Shown: positions 17,170 to 26,007, counted from the first letter of the stretch. The stretch: DNA of 38,520 nt from an uncultured Loktanella sp. (GCA_937132065.1 CAKZNT010000029.1:1-38520), one strand, 5' to 3'. Numbers and translations are program-made. The notes: a model not told the origin generated them from the sequence alone.

Positions 17170-18474
17170 TCATAGTTTGTCGCGCATCGAGAACCACAGC
17201 ATCGCAAGGATAAGCAGTGGCTGACGCATAAGGGGGCCGCCTGGAAACTTTGGCGTTGGTATCTGTGCCATGATGTCGAACCGCTCGGCCTGTCCTGCGA
17301 TCGCTTCGGCGGCAATCTGACCTGCGAGGGTTCCAAGTGCCACGCCTTGCCCCGAGAACCCTGACATGCTGAGGATATTGCCAGCACCGTAGCGTGCAAA
17401 ATGCGGCAGCCGGTTCATGGTGATACCAAGCGTGCCGCCCCAAGCGTAGTCGATTTTGGCGTCACGCAGCTGCGGAAAGATATCAAGCATCGGCTTGCGC
17501 ACTTGGCCTGCGATGTCTTTGGGGAATTTGTAGCTATAGCTTTCTGTGCCGCCAAACAGCATCCGGTTATCGTCACTAAAGCGGAAGTAATTGACGACGA
17601 ACTTGGTGTCGGCAACAGCGATATTTTGCGCCAAGACAGATGCACGCGCGGCATCCGACAGTGGCTCTGTTGCGACGACGTAATTGTTGATCGGCATTAC
17701 CCGCCGCGTCACATCGCCATCAAGGTCGCCAATGTAACCGTTACACGCCATGACAACGAATTTCGCTGAAATCCGCGCGCCTTCGGTCTTCACGATAGCG
17801 GTTGTGCCATGTTGAACAGAGGTCACCTGACTGCGTTCGTGCAGGATTGCGCCCGCGTCTTGGGCCATGCGTGCGAGACCGAGAACAAACTGAAGCGGGT
17901 CAATATGGCCAGAGCGTGTATCGAGACTGCCGCCATGATAGGCCTTGGACTGCACCAGCGCCTGCATCTCTTCCTTGTTCAGGAACGAGATGTGGTCATA
18001 GCCGTATTTCGTATGCATCTTTTCCACGTAATCGCGGGAATGTGGCACGTAGCGAGCGCGGTGGTCTGCATGGGCGATGCCTGCGTGAAAATCTGCGTGC
18101 ACAAGGTCGGATTTGGCCAGATCGCGCACGGTTTCCACCGCTTGCCTGCCGATATCCCAAAGGGCACGCGCCCGATCATCGCCCAGCATGCTTTCGAGTT
18201 CATCCTGATCAAGGCGCTGCCCTTGGCCGACCTGACCGCCGTTGCGACCAGATGCGCCGAACCCGATACGCTGCGCCTCTAGCAGGCGCACCTTATAGCC
18301 GCGCTGGGCGAGGTGAAGCGCAGTAGATAGCCCCGTAAAGCCGCCGCCGATCACGCATACGTCGCAATCGACATCGCCCTGAATTGCGGACGTGTCGGGG
18401 ATAGCCGTGACGTTGCTGGCGTAGAAAGACGGTGGATATTCTCCCGCCTTATCGTTGACCGAAAGGAGGTTCAT
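17170..18474 (-). CDS. puuB: FAD-dependent gamma-glutamylputrescine oxidase-like (PuuB paralogue 3)
   Basis: 434 residues. DVCVIGGGFTGLSTALHLAQRG and IGFGASGRNGGQVGQGQR mark the FAD-binding half, with LPHFARYGAGNILSMSGFSGQGVALGTLAG at the C-terminal end. This paralogue looks closest to the classical gamma-glutamylputrescine oxidase: it keeps YPPSFYASN at the start and the KFPGGPLMRQPLL tail. The ATG at 18474 overlaps the puuA paralogue 2 stop (TGATG). The frame is open upstream to 18570, but that extension lies within puuA and lacks support. Confidence 0.88.
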   Translation of the reverse strand: MNLLSVNDKAGEYPPSFYASNVTAIPDTSAIQGDVDCDVCVIGGGFTGLSTALHLAQRGYKVRLLEAQRIGFGASGRNGGQVGQGQRLDQDELESMLGDDRARALWDIGRQAVETVRDLAKSDLVHADFHAGIAHADHRARYVPHSRDYVEKMHTKYGYDHISFLNKEEMQALVQSKAYHGGSLDTRSGHIDPLQFVLGLARMAQDAGAILHERSQVTSVQHGTTAIVKTEGARISAKFVVMACNGYIGDLDGDVTRRVMPINNYVVATEPLSDAARASVLAQNIAVADTKFVVNYFRFSDDNRMLFGGTESYSYKFPKDIAGQVRKPMLDIFPQLRDAKIDYAWGGTLGITMNRLPHFARYGAGNILSMSGFSGQGVALGTLAGQIAAEAIAGQAERFDIMAQIPTPKFPGGPLMRQPLLILAMLWFSMRDKL

Positions 18475-19862
18475 CAGACATTCAACAGCAGGTGCTGTCG
18501 CTCCCACGGTGAAATCTCTCGCTGGTATTCTTCGTTTTCGGCGCGCTTGAGGTCCAGATAGAGCTGGCAAAACTCTCTGCCAAGCACCTCCCAGAGGTCA
18601 TCGGCTTCTTCAAAGAGGCCCAAGGCGGCGTTGAGGCCTTGTGGCAACCGATCCTCGGTTTCCCATACTTCGTTCATGGCTTGTGAGCGCGGCTCGGTTT
18701 TGTTTTTCATCCCGAGATAACCGCAGGCCAGTGACGCAGCGATTGCCAGATAGGGGTTGCAGTCCATGCCGATCACGCGGTTCTCGAGACGGCGCGCCTC
18801 GGGACTAGAGTGCGGCACACGCAGACCCGTTGTGCGATTGTCAGCGGCCCATTCAAGGTTCGCGGGCGCGCTTTGCCCATTCACGGTGATCCGCCGATAA
18901 GAGTTTACGTAGGGCGCGAAAAGCGGCACGGCCTGCATGATGTATTTCTGCGAGCCGCCGATGAAATGCGTAAAGGCTTCGGTGGCATTGCCATCCGCAT
19001 CAGAGAAAATGTTCTTACCCGTTTTCGTATCCAGAACCGACTGGTGGATATGCATCGCACTGCCGGGTTCGTCGCGCATCGGTTTCGCCATGAAGGTCGC
19101 GTAGATCCCGTTTTTGAGCGCCGCTTCGCGGATCGTGCGTTTAAAGAAAAATACCTGATCGGCAAGCGCGAGAGGGTCGCCATGCATGAGGTTGATTTCG
19201 ATCTGCCCTGCGCCGCCCTCTTGGATAACGGTGTCGATCTTGAGGCCTTGCGCCTCTGCGAAGTCGTAGATCGTGTCGATCACCGGCCCGTATTCATCAA
19301 CGGCGGCCATGGAATACACCTGACTGCTTGACCCCTTGCGGCCCGTGCGTCCGATTGGTGCTTCGATCGGTTCATTGGGGTCGATGTTCGGCTTGGTAAG
19401 ATAGAATTCCAGTTCGGGCGCGACAACGGGTGTTAGTCCCTCGGCGGCATAGAGATCGAGAATGCGCCGCAAGACGTTGCGCGGTGCAAATTGCAGGTTC
19501 TCGCCGCCCCGCGATTTCATGTCACAAATGATCTGCACAGAGGGATCGTCGCCCCACGGCAGCGCGGTGGCTGTGGACATGTCGGGGACCAAGGTCACAT
19601 CTTTTTCGAGCCACTGGTTTTCGATGTCCATATCGACGTATTCGCCAGAGATGGTCTGGAAGAACAACGAGATCGGCAAAAAGAATGTTTCGTCAGGCTT
19701 GAACTTATAGGCAGGCATCGCCTTGCCGCGGGACGTGCCCGCGATGTCGGGGATGATAATTTCGACCTCGTCAATGCGCTGGTCGCCAAGGTAGTCCAGA
19801 AAGTGCGCGGGCAGTTGCGAGACCCATGATTGCGTGGTCGAATTGATGTCTTTACGGTTCAT
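18474..19862 (-). CDS. puuA: Glutamine-synthetase-like gamma-glutamylpolyamine synthetase (PuuA paralogue 2)
   Basis: 462 residues, glutamine synthetase superfamily. It has IPDIAGTSRGKAMP near the N-terminus, APELEFYL, QEGGAGQIEINLMHGD, GSAMHIHQSVLD, APYVNSYRR and NRTTGLRVPHSSPEARRLENRVIGMDCNPYLAI. It is the first catabolic gene after the regulator, and its ATG overlaps the regulator stop (ATGA), so enzyme and repressor are translationally coupled. A TTTTGATCAAAA palindrome lies 16-27 bp upstream of the start, inside the regulator's 3' end. Likely substrate is putrescine, by analogy with PuuA and from its pairing with the most PuuB-like oxidase. Confidence 0.9.
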   Translation of the reverse strand: MNRKDINSTTQSWVSQLPAHFLDYLGDQRIDEVEIIIPDIAGTSRGKAMPAYKFKPDETFFLPISLFFQTISGEYVDMDIENQWLEKDVTLVPDMSTATALPWGDDPSVQIICDMKSRGGENLQFAPRNVLRRILDLYAAEGLTPVVAPELEFYLTKPNIDPNEPIEAPIGRTGRKGSSSQVYSMAAVDEYGPVIDTIYDFAEAQGLKIDTVIQEGGAGQIEINLMHGDPLALADQVFFFKRTIREAALKNGIYATFMAKPMRDEPGSAMHIHQSVLDTKTGKNIFSDADGNATEAFTHFIGGSQKYIMQAVPLFAPYVNSYRRITVNGQSAPANLEWAADNRTTGLRVPHSSPEARRLENRVIGMDCNPYLAIAASLACGYLGMKNKTEPRSQAMNEVWETEDRLPQGLNAALGLFEEADDLWEVLGREFCQLYLDLKRAENEEYQREISPWERQHLLLNV

Positions 19863-20536
19863 TGGTCTGTGCCTAACTTTTGATCAAAATTTTGCGCGAA
19901 GGGTTGTGCCATCAGGAAGATGCCTTGTTTAAGGTCTTCTTGCATCGCAGCCGCTGCTGTATCTGGTTGGTTTTCCAAGAGCGCTTTTATGACATCCAGA
20001 TGCATGTCAGGCAGGCTCGCCGTGCCATACCGCCCGCAGACAACCCGCAGGCTTGGCCCGACCTGAAGCCAGAGTGATTCTACGGTGCGCATCAGAATCG
20101 GAGCATCCGCGAGCGCGTAAATCGCAAAATGGAAGTCTTTGTTAAAGCCAAGGTAGCCGCTAATATCGCCCGCAGCGATCGCCTCGTTTACCTTGCGGTC
20201 AATCTCGTAAAGGTCATCTGCAAGTTGCTTTGTGATGTTCTTAGCGGCGCGGCGCACCAGTTCCGGCTCGATAAAAAGCCTAAGATGGTAGATATCGTCA
20301 ATCTGGGTCTGCGTGAGCACGGGCACGATAACACGCCGATTTCCAAGTGTTTCCAACGCGTTTTCAGATGTCAGGCGGCGGATCGCCTCGCGGACGGGTG
20401 TCATTCCCGTGCCAAGCATTTCTGCGAGACCTTGGATCGTCAAAGGCTGCCCCGGCGCAAAATGACCCAACAGAATCCGATCACGCAAGGCCGCATAGAC
20501 GGCTTGGTGCTCTGGCATTTTTCTGTCGATCTGCAT
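19859..20536 (-). CDS. GntR/FCD-family transcriptional regulator of polyamine catabolism
   Basis: 225 residues from the ATG at 20536. The N-terminal winged helix (HQAVYAALRDRILLGHFAPGQPLTIQGLAEMLGTGMTPVREAIRRL) is typical GntR. The C-terminal FCD ligand domain shows DIYHLRLFIEPELVRRAA, NKDFHFAIYALAD and a later DMHLDVIKAL, supplying the usual Asp/His metal ligands. It should repress or activate the two divergent polyamine units around it in response to a pathway metabolite. No strong ribosome-binding site is visible; ATG 20518 is an alternative, and the frame is open to 20632, but that extension would be encoded by the palindromic operator region and is unlikely. Confidence 0.88.
   Translation of the reverse strand: MQIDRKMPEHQAVYAALRDRILLGHFAPGQPLTIQGLAEMLGTGMTPVREAIRRLTSENALETLGNRRVIVPVLTQTQIDDIYHLRLFIEPELVRRAAKNITKQLADDLYEIDRKVNEAIAAGDISGYLGFNKDFHFAIYALADAPILMRTVESLWLQVGPSLRVVCGRYGTASLPDMHLDVIKALLENQPDTAAAAMQEDLKQGIFLMAQPFAQNFDQKLGTDQ
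19878..19889. promoter_or_regulatory. Second copy of the TTTTGATCAAAA palindrome
   Basis: A perfect 12-bp palindrome, the core of the larger one at 20609-20628, lies in the 3' end of the regulator gene, 16-27 bp upstream of the puuA start. The flanks remain AT-rich. Being coding sequence it could be coincidence, but the identical core suggests an internal operator for puuA. Confidence 0.5.
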
Positions 20537-20581
20537 TGTTTTTGACCATTTGGGGATGTCGGGTGTAAGTTTCTTGCAGTC

Positions 20582-20610
20582 AATATTTGCAAAGAACTTG
20601 CTTTTGTCAA
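20582..20610 (-). promoter_or_regulatory. Candidate sigma-70-type promoter of the regulator/puu operon
   Basis: On the minus strand TTGACA (20610-20605) is followed after 17 bp by AATATT (20587-20582), a perfect -35 and a 4-of-6 -10. It would start transcription about 40 bases before the regulator ATG. The -35 overlaps the edge of the palindrome at 20609-20628, which fits autoregulation. Confidence 0.5.
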
Positions 20611-20628
20611 ACTTTTGATCAAAAGTTT
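20609..20628. promoter_or_regulatory. 20-bp perfect palindrome, probable regulator operator
   Basis: The sequence AAACTTTTGATCAAAAGTTT reads identically on both strands. It lies between the divergent regulator/puu operon and potFGHI-gabT, 22 bp before the potF start and next to the regulator's -35 box. GntR/FCD proteins bind palindromes of about this size as dimers, so one bound dimer could control both directions. A half-site-like TTTTGTCAAA precedes it at 20602-20611. Confidence 0.7.
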
Positions 20629-20650
20629 TCAAATCAACAAGGAGAAATGA

Positions 20651-21736
20651 ATGAAACTGCTTACCTCACTGTCTACGATCGCGCTTTGTGCTGCGGTTCA
20701 GTCGGCATCCGCAGAAGAAGTCCGCATCTATAACTGGTCTGACTATATCGACGAAGAACTGCTGGAAAAGTTCCAAGCCGAGACTGGCATCGACCTGATC
20801 TATGATGTGTTCGACAGTAACGAAGTTCTGGAAACCAAGTTGCTTGCGGGCAGCTCTGGCTATGACGTTGTTGTTCCGACAGGCACATTCCTTGAGCGCC
20901 AGATCCAAGCGGGCGTTTTCCAAAAGCTCGACCTGAGCCAGTTGTCAAACCACGGCAACGTCTGGGACCTGATTGCCGCGCGCACAGCGCAATATGACCC
21001 TGAGAACGCCTATTCGGTGAACTACATGTGGGGCACAACCGGCCTTGGTGTTAACCTGAAAAAGGTGGCCGAGGTTCTTGGTGACGATGCGCCAATCAAC
21101 TCTCTTGATCTGGTGTTCAACCCCGCGAACATGGAAAAGCTGGCGGAGTGTGGCGTCTATATGCTTGATGCGCCAACTGAAATGATCCCCGCCGCCCTTG
21201 CATATCTCGGTGAAGATCCGAACTCGCATGATCCGGACGTTCTGGCCAAGGCTGAAGGTGTTCTTGCGCCGATTGCGCCATATGTCGCTAAGTTCAACAG
21301 TTCCGAGTATATCAACGCCCTTGCCAATGGTGATATCTGCGTTGCCTTCGGTTGGTCTGGCGATATCTTGCAAGCCCGTGATCGCGCCGCAGAAGCCGAA
21401 AACGGTGTTGAAATTGCTTATAACGCCCCATCCGAGGGTGCGTTGATGTGGTTTGACCAAATGGCGGTTCCTGCTGACGCGCCAAATCCTGAGGGCGCTC
21501 ACAAGTTCATCAACTTCATCCTTGATGCGCAAAACATGGCCGCTGCATCCAACTATGTTTACTATGCGAACGGCAACCTCGCAGCGCAGGAGTTTCTTGT
21601 TGAGGATGTGATTGGCGATCTGGCGATCTATCCTGATGCCGCTACGCTTGAGAAGCTATACACTGTGACGGCTTACCCGCCACGCGTTCAGCGCACAGTA
21701 ACACGCATGTGGACCAAGATTAAGTCAGGCACTTAA
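20651..21736 (+). CDS. potF: Polyamine ABC transporter periplasmic binding protein, PotF-like
   Basis: 361 residues. A signal peptide is evident (MKLLTSLSTIALCAAVQSASA, cleavage before EEVRIYNWSDYID). The mature start EVRIYNWSDYIDEELLEKFQAETG is the hallmark of PotD/PotF solute-binding proteins; later come GYDVVVPTGTFLERQI, NYMWGTTGLGVN and VAFGWSGDILQARDRA. It captures putrescine or spermidine in the periplasm for PotGHI. AAGGAG at 20639-20644 precedes the ATG. As first gene of the unit it is separated from potG by a hairpin, which probably keeps its transcript more abundant. Confidence 0.93.
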   Translation: MKLLTSLSTIALCAAVQSASAEEVRIYNWSDYIDEELLEKFQAETGIDLIYDVFDSNEVLETKLLAGSSGYDVVVPTGTFLERQIQAGVFQKLDLSQLSNHGNVWDLIAARTAQYDPENAYSVNYMWGTTGLGVNLKKVAEVLGDDAPINSLDLVFNPANMEKLAECGVYMLDAPTEMIPAALAYLGEDPNSHDPDVLAKAEGVLAPIAPYVAKFNSSEYINALANGDICVAFGWSGDILQARDRAAEAENGVEIAYNAPSEGALMWFDQMAVPADAPNPEGAHKFINFILDAQNMAAASNYVYYANGNLAAQEFLVEDVIGDLAIYPDAATLEKLYTVTAYPPRVQRTVTRMWTKIKSGT

Positions 21737-21763
21737 GCTTCGTCGCACGCGTCAAAAACAATC

Positions 21764-21785
21764 GCATGGGGGGAAACCCCCATGC
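21764..21785 (+). promoter_or_regulatory. Intergenic hairpin between potF and potG
   Basis: Nine-base perfect arms GCATGGGGG and CCCCCATGC enclose a GAAA tetraloop (GNRA class). No T-run follows, so it is not a classical terminator. Such hairpins after a binding-protein gene commonly stabilise the upstream mRNA or attenuate read-through, giving more binding protein than membrane subunits. Confidence 0.7.
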
Positions 21786-21806
21786 ACGTTTAACAGGATA
21801 CCCGCA

Positions 21807-22937
21807 ATGAATACTGCCGCCCCCTTCGAGCCTTGGACAGACGAGACGGCAACGCCGCTCATTGAGTTTTCGAATGTGACCAAACGCTATGGCGAGTTTA
21901 CCGCTATCGATCAGGTTGATTTGAAAATCTACCCCAAGGAATTCTTTGCTCTGCTTGGTCCATCTGGGTGCGGCAAGACCACATTGATGCGGATGCTCGG
22001 CGGGTTTGAGACGGTCACCGAAGGGACCATCACGATTGATGGTGTCGACATGAAGGGCATTCCACCCAACAAGCGCGCAGTGAACATGATGTTCCAGTCT
22101 TACGCATTGTTCCCGCACCTGACGGTTGCTGACAACCTCGCCTTTGGCTTGAAGCGTTCGAACATGCCCAAGTCTGAAATTGATGGCCGCGTCGAAGAGA
22201 TGCTGCGCCTCGTTCAGCTCCAGAAATTTGCCCATCGCAAGCCGCACCAGATGTCGGGCGGTCAACGCCAACGTGTTGCGCTTGCCCGTGCCCTCGCCAA
22301 GGCGCCCAAGCTGCTATTGCTGGATGAACCGCTTGGCGCGCTGGATAAAAAGCTTCGCCAAGAGACACAGTTCGAGTTGATGGACATCCAGGAAAAGACG
22401 GGCACGACATTCGTGATTGTGACCCACGACCAAGAAGAAGCGATGACCGTTGCCAGCCGCATTGCGGTGATGGACCACGGGAAGCTCAAGCAGGTCGACA
22501 CGCCAGACCGCGTCTATGAAGTCCCTAATTCCGTTTATGTCGCGGATTTTATCGGTGATGTGAATATCATCGAAGGTCAGGTGACCAAAGTGCAGGGAGA
22601 CACCGCTGAATTGTTATGGGGTGAGGGCAAGCCCTCCATCCGTGGCATGGCGGGTAACAACCTTAGCTCGCAAACATCGGGTGCATTTGCTGTCCGCCCC
22701 GAAAAGGTCGCTATCTTTACCGAGGAGCCCGCAGACCGTCATAACCGCGTCACGGGTATGGTCGAAGACATCGCCTATCTTGGCAATATGTCGACCTACT
22801 ATGTGCGCCTTGAAAACGGTGCATTGATTAAATCGCAGGTCGCAAATGACCGCCGCATCGCGCATCGCTCTATCACATGGAACGATACGGTTTGGCTATC
22901 TTGGACGGATACCGCCGGTATCGTTCTGGCATCTTAG
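21807..22937 (+). CDS. potG: Polyamine ABC transporter ATP-binding protein, PotG-like
   Basis: 376 residues: one ABC domain plus a C-terminal TOBE domain. Walker A GPSGCGKTT, MMFQSYALFPHLTV (Q-loop), signature MSGGQRQRVALARAL, Walker B LLLLDEPLGALD and the switch VTHDQEEAMT are intact. The C-terminal part with DFIGDVNIIEG and FAVRPEKVAIF is typical of PotA/PotG. It energises uptake through PotH and PotI. AGGA upstream of ATG 21807 serves as ribosome-binding site. Confidence 0.93.
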   Translation: MNTAAPFEPWTDETATPLIEFSNVTKRYGEFTAIDQVDLKIYPKEFFALLGPSGCGKTTLMRMLGGFETVTEGTITIDGVDMKGIPPNKRAVNMMFQSYALFPHLTVADNLAFGLKRSNMPKSEIDGRVEEMLRLVQLQKFAHRKPHQMSGGQRQRVALARALAKAPKLLLLDEPLGALDKKLRQETQFELMDIQEKTGTTFVIVTHDQEEAMTVASRIAVMDHGKLKQVDTPDRVYEVPNSVYVADFIGDVNIIEGQVTKVQGDTAELLWGEGKPSIRGMAGNNLSSQTSGAFAVRPEKVAIFTEEPADRHNRVTGMVEDIAYLGNMSTYYVRLENGALIKSQVANDRRIAHRSITWNDTVWLSWTDTAGIVLAS

Positions 22938-22945
22938 GGGGCAAC

Positions 22946-23842
22946 ATGAATTTAGGACGTCGCCTACTCATCTCAGTGCCTTACGGCTGGCTTGTGGTCT
23001 TGTTTTTGATCCCGTTTTTGATCGTCTTCAAGATTTCCCTCTCTGATTATGCAATTTCCATTCCGCCCTATACGCCCACTCTCGATACCTCCGAGGGGTG
23101 GAGCGGGTTTGCGGCGTATTGGTCAAAACTCGACTTTGAAAACTTTGTTTTTCTTGCCGAGGACTCGCTTTATATCAAGGCGTATCTGTCGAGCTTTAAG
23201 ATCGCCACAATCGCGACCTTCCTGACGTTGTTGGTCGGGTTCCCCTTTGCCTATGCAATCGCGAATGCCCCTGAGGAATGGCGCCCGAGCCTGTTGCTGT
23301 TGGTCATTCTGCCGTTTTGGACCAGCTTTTTGATCCGTGTTTATGCCCTGATCGGTATCCTTTCCAATGAGGGATTTTTGAACCAGTTCCTGATGTGGAC
23401 AGGCGTGATTTCCGAACCGCTAGTGATCATGAATACCAATGCGGCGGTCTATATCGGTATCGTTTATACCTATTTGCCGTTCATGGTATTGCCGATCTAT
23501 TCGACCTTGGAAAAGCTGGACGGATCGTTGCTGGAGGCTGCGCAAGATCTTGGCTGCACCCGCATCAGCGCGTTCTGGTCCGTCACGGTTCACCTCGCCA
23601 AACCGGGTGTCATTGCCGGCTGTTTTCTTGTGTTTATTCCTGCGCTGGGCGAATTTGTGATCCCGTCCTTGCTGGGTGGCTCGCGCACCTTGATGATTGG
23701 TAAAGTTCTCTGGGAGGAGTTCTTCTCTAACCGAGACTGGCCTGTGGCATCAGCGGTGGCGATTATCTTGTTGCTCGTGCTGATCATTCCGATCGTGCTG
23801 TTCCAGCGCAACGAGCAGAAGCAACGGGAGCAAAACAAATGA
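22946..23842 (+). CDS. potH: Polyamine ABC transporter permease, PotH-like
   Basis: 298 residues with about six hydrophobic helices, the first in ISVPYGWLVVLFLIPFLIVFKISL. The coupling (EAA) loop is LLEAAQDLGCTRISAFWSVTVHLAKPGVIAG, near the C-terminal third. I chose ATG 22946, preceded by GGGGGC just after the potG stop, over an in-frame start at 22877 inside potG. It forms the transmembrane channel with PotI. Confidence 0.92.
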   Translation: MNLGRRLLISVPYGWLVVLFLIPFLIVFKISLSDYAISIPPYTPTLDTSEGWSGFAAYWSKLDFENFVFLAEDSLYIKAYLSSFKIATIATFLTLLVGFPFAYAIANAPEEWRPSLLLLVILPFWTSFLIRVYALIGILSNEGFLNQFLMWTGVISEPLVIMNTNAAVYIGIVYTYLPFMVLPIYSTLEKLDGSLLEAAQDLGCTRISAFWSVTVHLAKPGVIAGCFLVFIPALGEFVIPSLLGGSRTLMIGKVLWEEFFSNRDWPVASAVAIILLLVLIIPIVLFQRNEQKQREQNK

Positions 23843-24651
23843 GAAAATACTCATGGTTTAATACCGTCTCGCTAACGTTCGGATTTGCGTTCTTGTATAT
23901 CCCGATGATCATCTTGGTGATTTTCAGCTTCAACGAGTCCAAGCTCGTGACCGTTTGGGGCGGGTTCTCGACCAAGTGGTATGGCGAACTGATGCAGAAC
24001 GATGCGTTTCTTGACGCGGCGTGGGTCACGATCAAGGTCGCGGTGATCTCGTCTACGATTGCGACAGTGCTGGGCACAATGGCTGCCTTCGTATTGGTGC
24101 GCGCGGGGCGTTTTCGTGGCCGCACGTTGTTTTCGGGCATGATCTACGCGCCGCTTGTGATGCCGGAGGTGATCACGGGTCTGTCTCTGTTGTTGCTCTT
24201 TATCGCAATCGGTCTGGATCGCGGCGCAACGACGATTGTCTTGGCGCACGCTACCTTCTCGATGTGCTATGTCTCGGTTGTGGTGTCGTCGCGCATGGCG
24301 TCCTTTGACGAAAGTCTTGAAGAGGCGGCCCTTGATCTGGGCTGCACCGCTTGGGATGCCTTCAAGTCCGTGACCTTGCCGATCATCGCGCCTGCTGTCG
24401 CGTCTGGCTGGCTCTTGGCCTTTACGCTGTCGCTTGATGACTTGGTGATTGCCTCGTTCACGGCGGGCCCGTCCTCGACGACACTGCCGATCAAGATCTA
24501 CTCGTCTGTGCGTTTGGGTGTCAGTCCCGAGATCAACGCCTTATCGACCCTGATCATTGGATTGGTGACGATTGGCGTGCTGATTGCCTCGGTCACGTCC
24601 AAACGTTCGATCCAGAAACAAAAACGTGACGAGCTGCTCGCGGACCACTAA
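23839..24651 (+). CDS. potI: Polyamine ABC transporter permease, PotI-like
   Basis: 270 residues with six predicted helices beginning at TVSLTFGFAFLYIPMIILVIFSF, the usual length of PotC/PotI. The coupling loop EEAALDLGCTAWDAFKSVTLPIIAPAVASG and the following SLDDLVIASFTAGPSSTTLPIKIYSSVRLGVSPEINA are family hallmarks. The ATG overlaps the potH stop (ATGA), so the two permeases are translationally coupled. Confidence 0.93.
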   Translation: MRKYSWFNTVSLTFGFAFLYIPMIILVIFSFNESKLVTVWGGFSTKWYGELMQNDAFLDAAWVTIKVAVISSTIATVLGTMAAFVLVRAGRFRGRTLFSGMIYAPLVMPEVITGLSLLLLFIAIGLDRGATTIVLAHATFSMCYVSVVVSSRMASFDESLEEAALDLGCTAWDAFKSVTLPIIAPAVASGWLLAFTLSLDDLVIASFTAGPSSTTLPIKIYSSVRLGVSPEINALSTLIIGLVTIGVLIASVTSKRSIQKQKRDELLADH

Positions 24652-24720
24652 CACCACATGACAACTTCAGCGACAATGATGGCACATCAACGTCGACACA
24701 TCTAAAGAAAGACACTAGGA

Positions 24721-26007
24721 ATGCTGAACTCAGACGTAAACAAGCGCAAAGACACTGCAATCGCGCGCGGCGTAAGCATGATGACCCAGATTTTCGCGGA
24801 TCGCGCCGAGAATTCCGAGATTTGGGACATTGAGGGCAACCGCTATATCGACTTTGCTGCGGGCATTGCTGTGGTAAATACAGGCCACCGCCACCCGAAG
24901 GTGATCGAAGCCGTCAAAGCCCAGCTCGACCGCTTTACGCATACATGCCATCAGGTGATGCCCTACGAGAACTATGTTGGTTTGGCCGAACGCCTGAACG
25001 CAATTGTTCCGGGCGATTTTGAAAAGAAAACCATTTTTGTGACGACGGGCGCGGAAGCGGTCGAAAACGCGGTTAAAATCGCCCGTGCGGCCACGGGTCG
25101 ATCTGGTGTGATCGCTTTTTCGGGTGGCTTTCATGGGCGTACCTTCATGGGTATGGCGCTGACTGGTAAGGTTGTGCCCTACAAGAAGGGCTTTGGCAGC
25201 ATGCCGGGTGATGTGTTTCATGCGCCATTCCCAATTCCGATGCACGGGGTGACGGTCGAGGATTCCATTGCTGCCTTGGACAAGCTGTTTAAGGCTGATG
25301 TCGATCCAGAGCGCGTTGCCGCGATTATTCTGGAGCCTGTGCAGGGTGAAGGCGGGTTCTATGACGCGCCGCGCGAGTTGCTGGTTCACCTGCGCAAAGT
25401 CTGTGACGAACACGGTATTCTGCTTATCGCTGATGAAGTGCAGTCAGGGTTTGCGCGGACGGGCAAAATGTTTGCGATGGAACACTATGGCGTTGCAGCC
25501 GACCTCACGACGATGGCGAAGGGGCTAGGCGGTGGTTTCCCGATTTCTGCCGTGACTGGCCGCGCGGAGATCATGGACGGCGCAAATCCTGGTGGCCTTG
25601 GCGGGACCTATGCAGGCAACCCGATGGGGATCGCTGCCGCGCATGCCGTTCTTGATGTGATCGAAGAAGAGCAGCTTTGTGATCGTGCGAACGCCCTTGG
25701 CTCCCACCTAAAGCAGCGCCTTGAAAGCCTGCGCGCAGACATCCCCGAGATTGTCGATATTCGCGGGCTCGGGTTTATGACCGCGATCGAATTCAACCTG
25801 CCCGACAGCGATGTGCCCAATACAGATTTCACCAATGCGGTGAAAGCGCACGCCTTGGAGCGGAACCTGATATTGTTGTCATGCGGCGTTTACGGGAACG
25901 TCATTCGCTTCCTTGCGCCGATCACTATTCAAGACGAGGTCTTTGCCGAGGCGCTTGATATCATCGAAGCGTCGATCCGCGCAGCGCATGAAGATGCGCG
26001 CAAGTGA
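24721..26007 (+). CDS. gabT: 4-aminobutyrate aminotransferase
   Basis: 428 residues of the class III PLP aminotransferases. The motifs are TTGAEAVENAVKIAR (cofactor phosphate), FSGGFHGRT, EPVQGEGGF, D238 in LIADEVQSGFARTG (pyridine nitrogen) and the Schiff-base lysine K267 in TMAKGLGGGFP. It transfers the amino group of GABA to 2-oxoglutarate, producing succinate semialdehyde, so it handles the end product of the gamma-glutamyl-putrescine route. 69 bp separate it from potI, with no terminator between, so it probably belongs to the same unit. The AGGA directly before the ATG is too close to serve; AAAGAAAG further upstream may do. Confidence 0.93.
   Translation: MLNSDVNKRKDTAIARGVSMMTQIFADRAENSEIWDIEGNRYIDFAAGIAVVNTGHRHPKVIEAVKAQLDRFTHTCHQVMPYENYVGLAERLNAIVPGDFEKKTIFVTTGAEAVENAVKIARAATGRSGVIAFSGGFHGRTFMGMALTGKVVPYKKGFGSMPGDVFHAPFPIPMHGVTVEDSIAALDKLFKADVDPERVAAIILEPVQGEGGFYDAPRELLVHLRKVCDEHGILLIADEVQSGFARTGKMFAMEHYGVAADLTTMAKGLGGGFPISAVTGRAEIMDGANPGGLGGTYAGNPMGIAAAHAVLDVIEEEQLCDRANALGSHLKQRLESLRADIPEIVDIRGLGFMTAIEFNLPDSDVPNTDFTNAVKAHALERNLILLSCGVYGNVIRFLAPITIQDEVFAEALDIIEASIRAAHEDARK

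Noticed and set aside
17163-17399. N-terminal extension of the cupin gene
   Set aside because: The extension would lie inside the puuB paralogue 3 gene, while ATG 17162 has a proper ribosome-binding site and gives a normal cupin length.
20537-20632. N-terminal extension of the GntR regulator
   Set aside because: The added residues would be encoded by the promoter and palindrome region and lie outside the usual GntR start.
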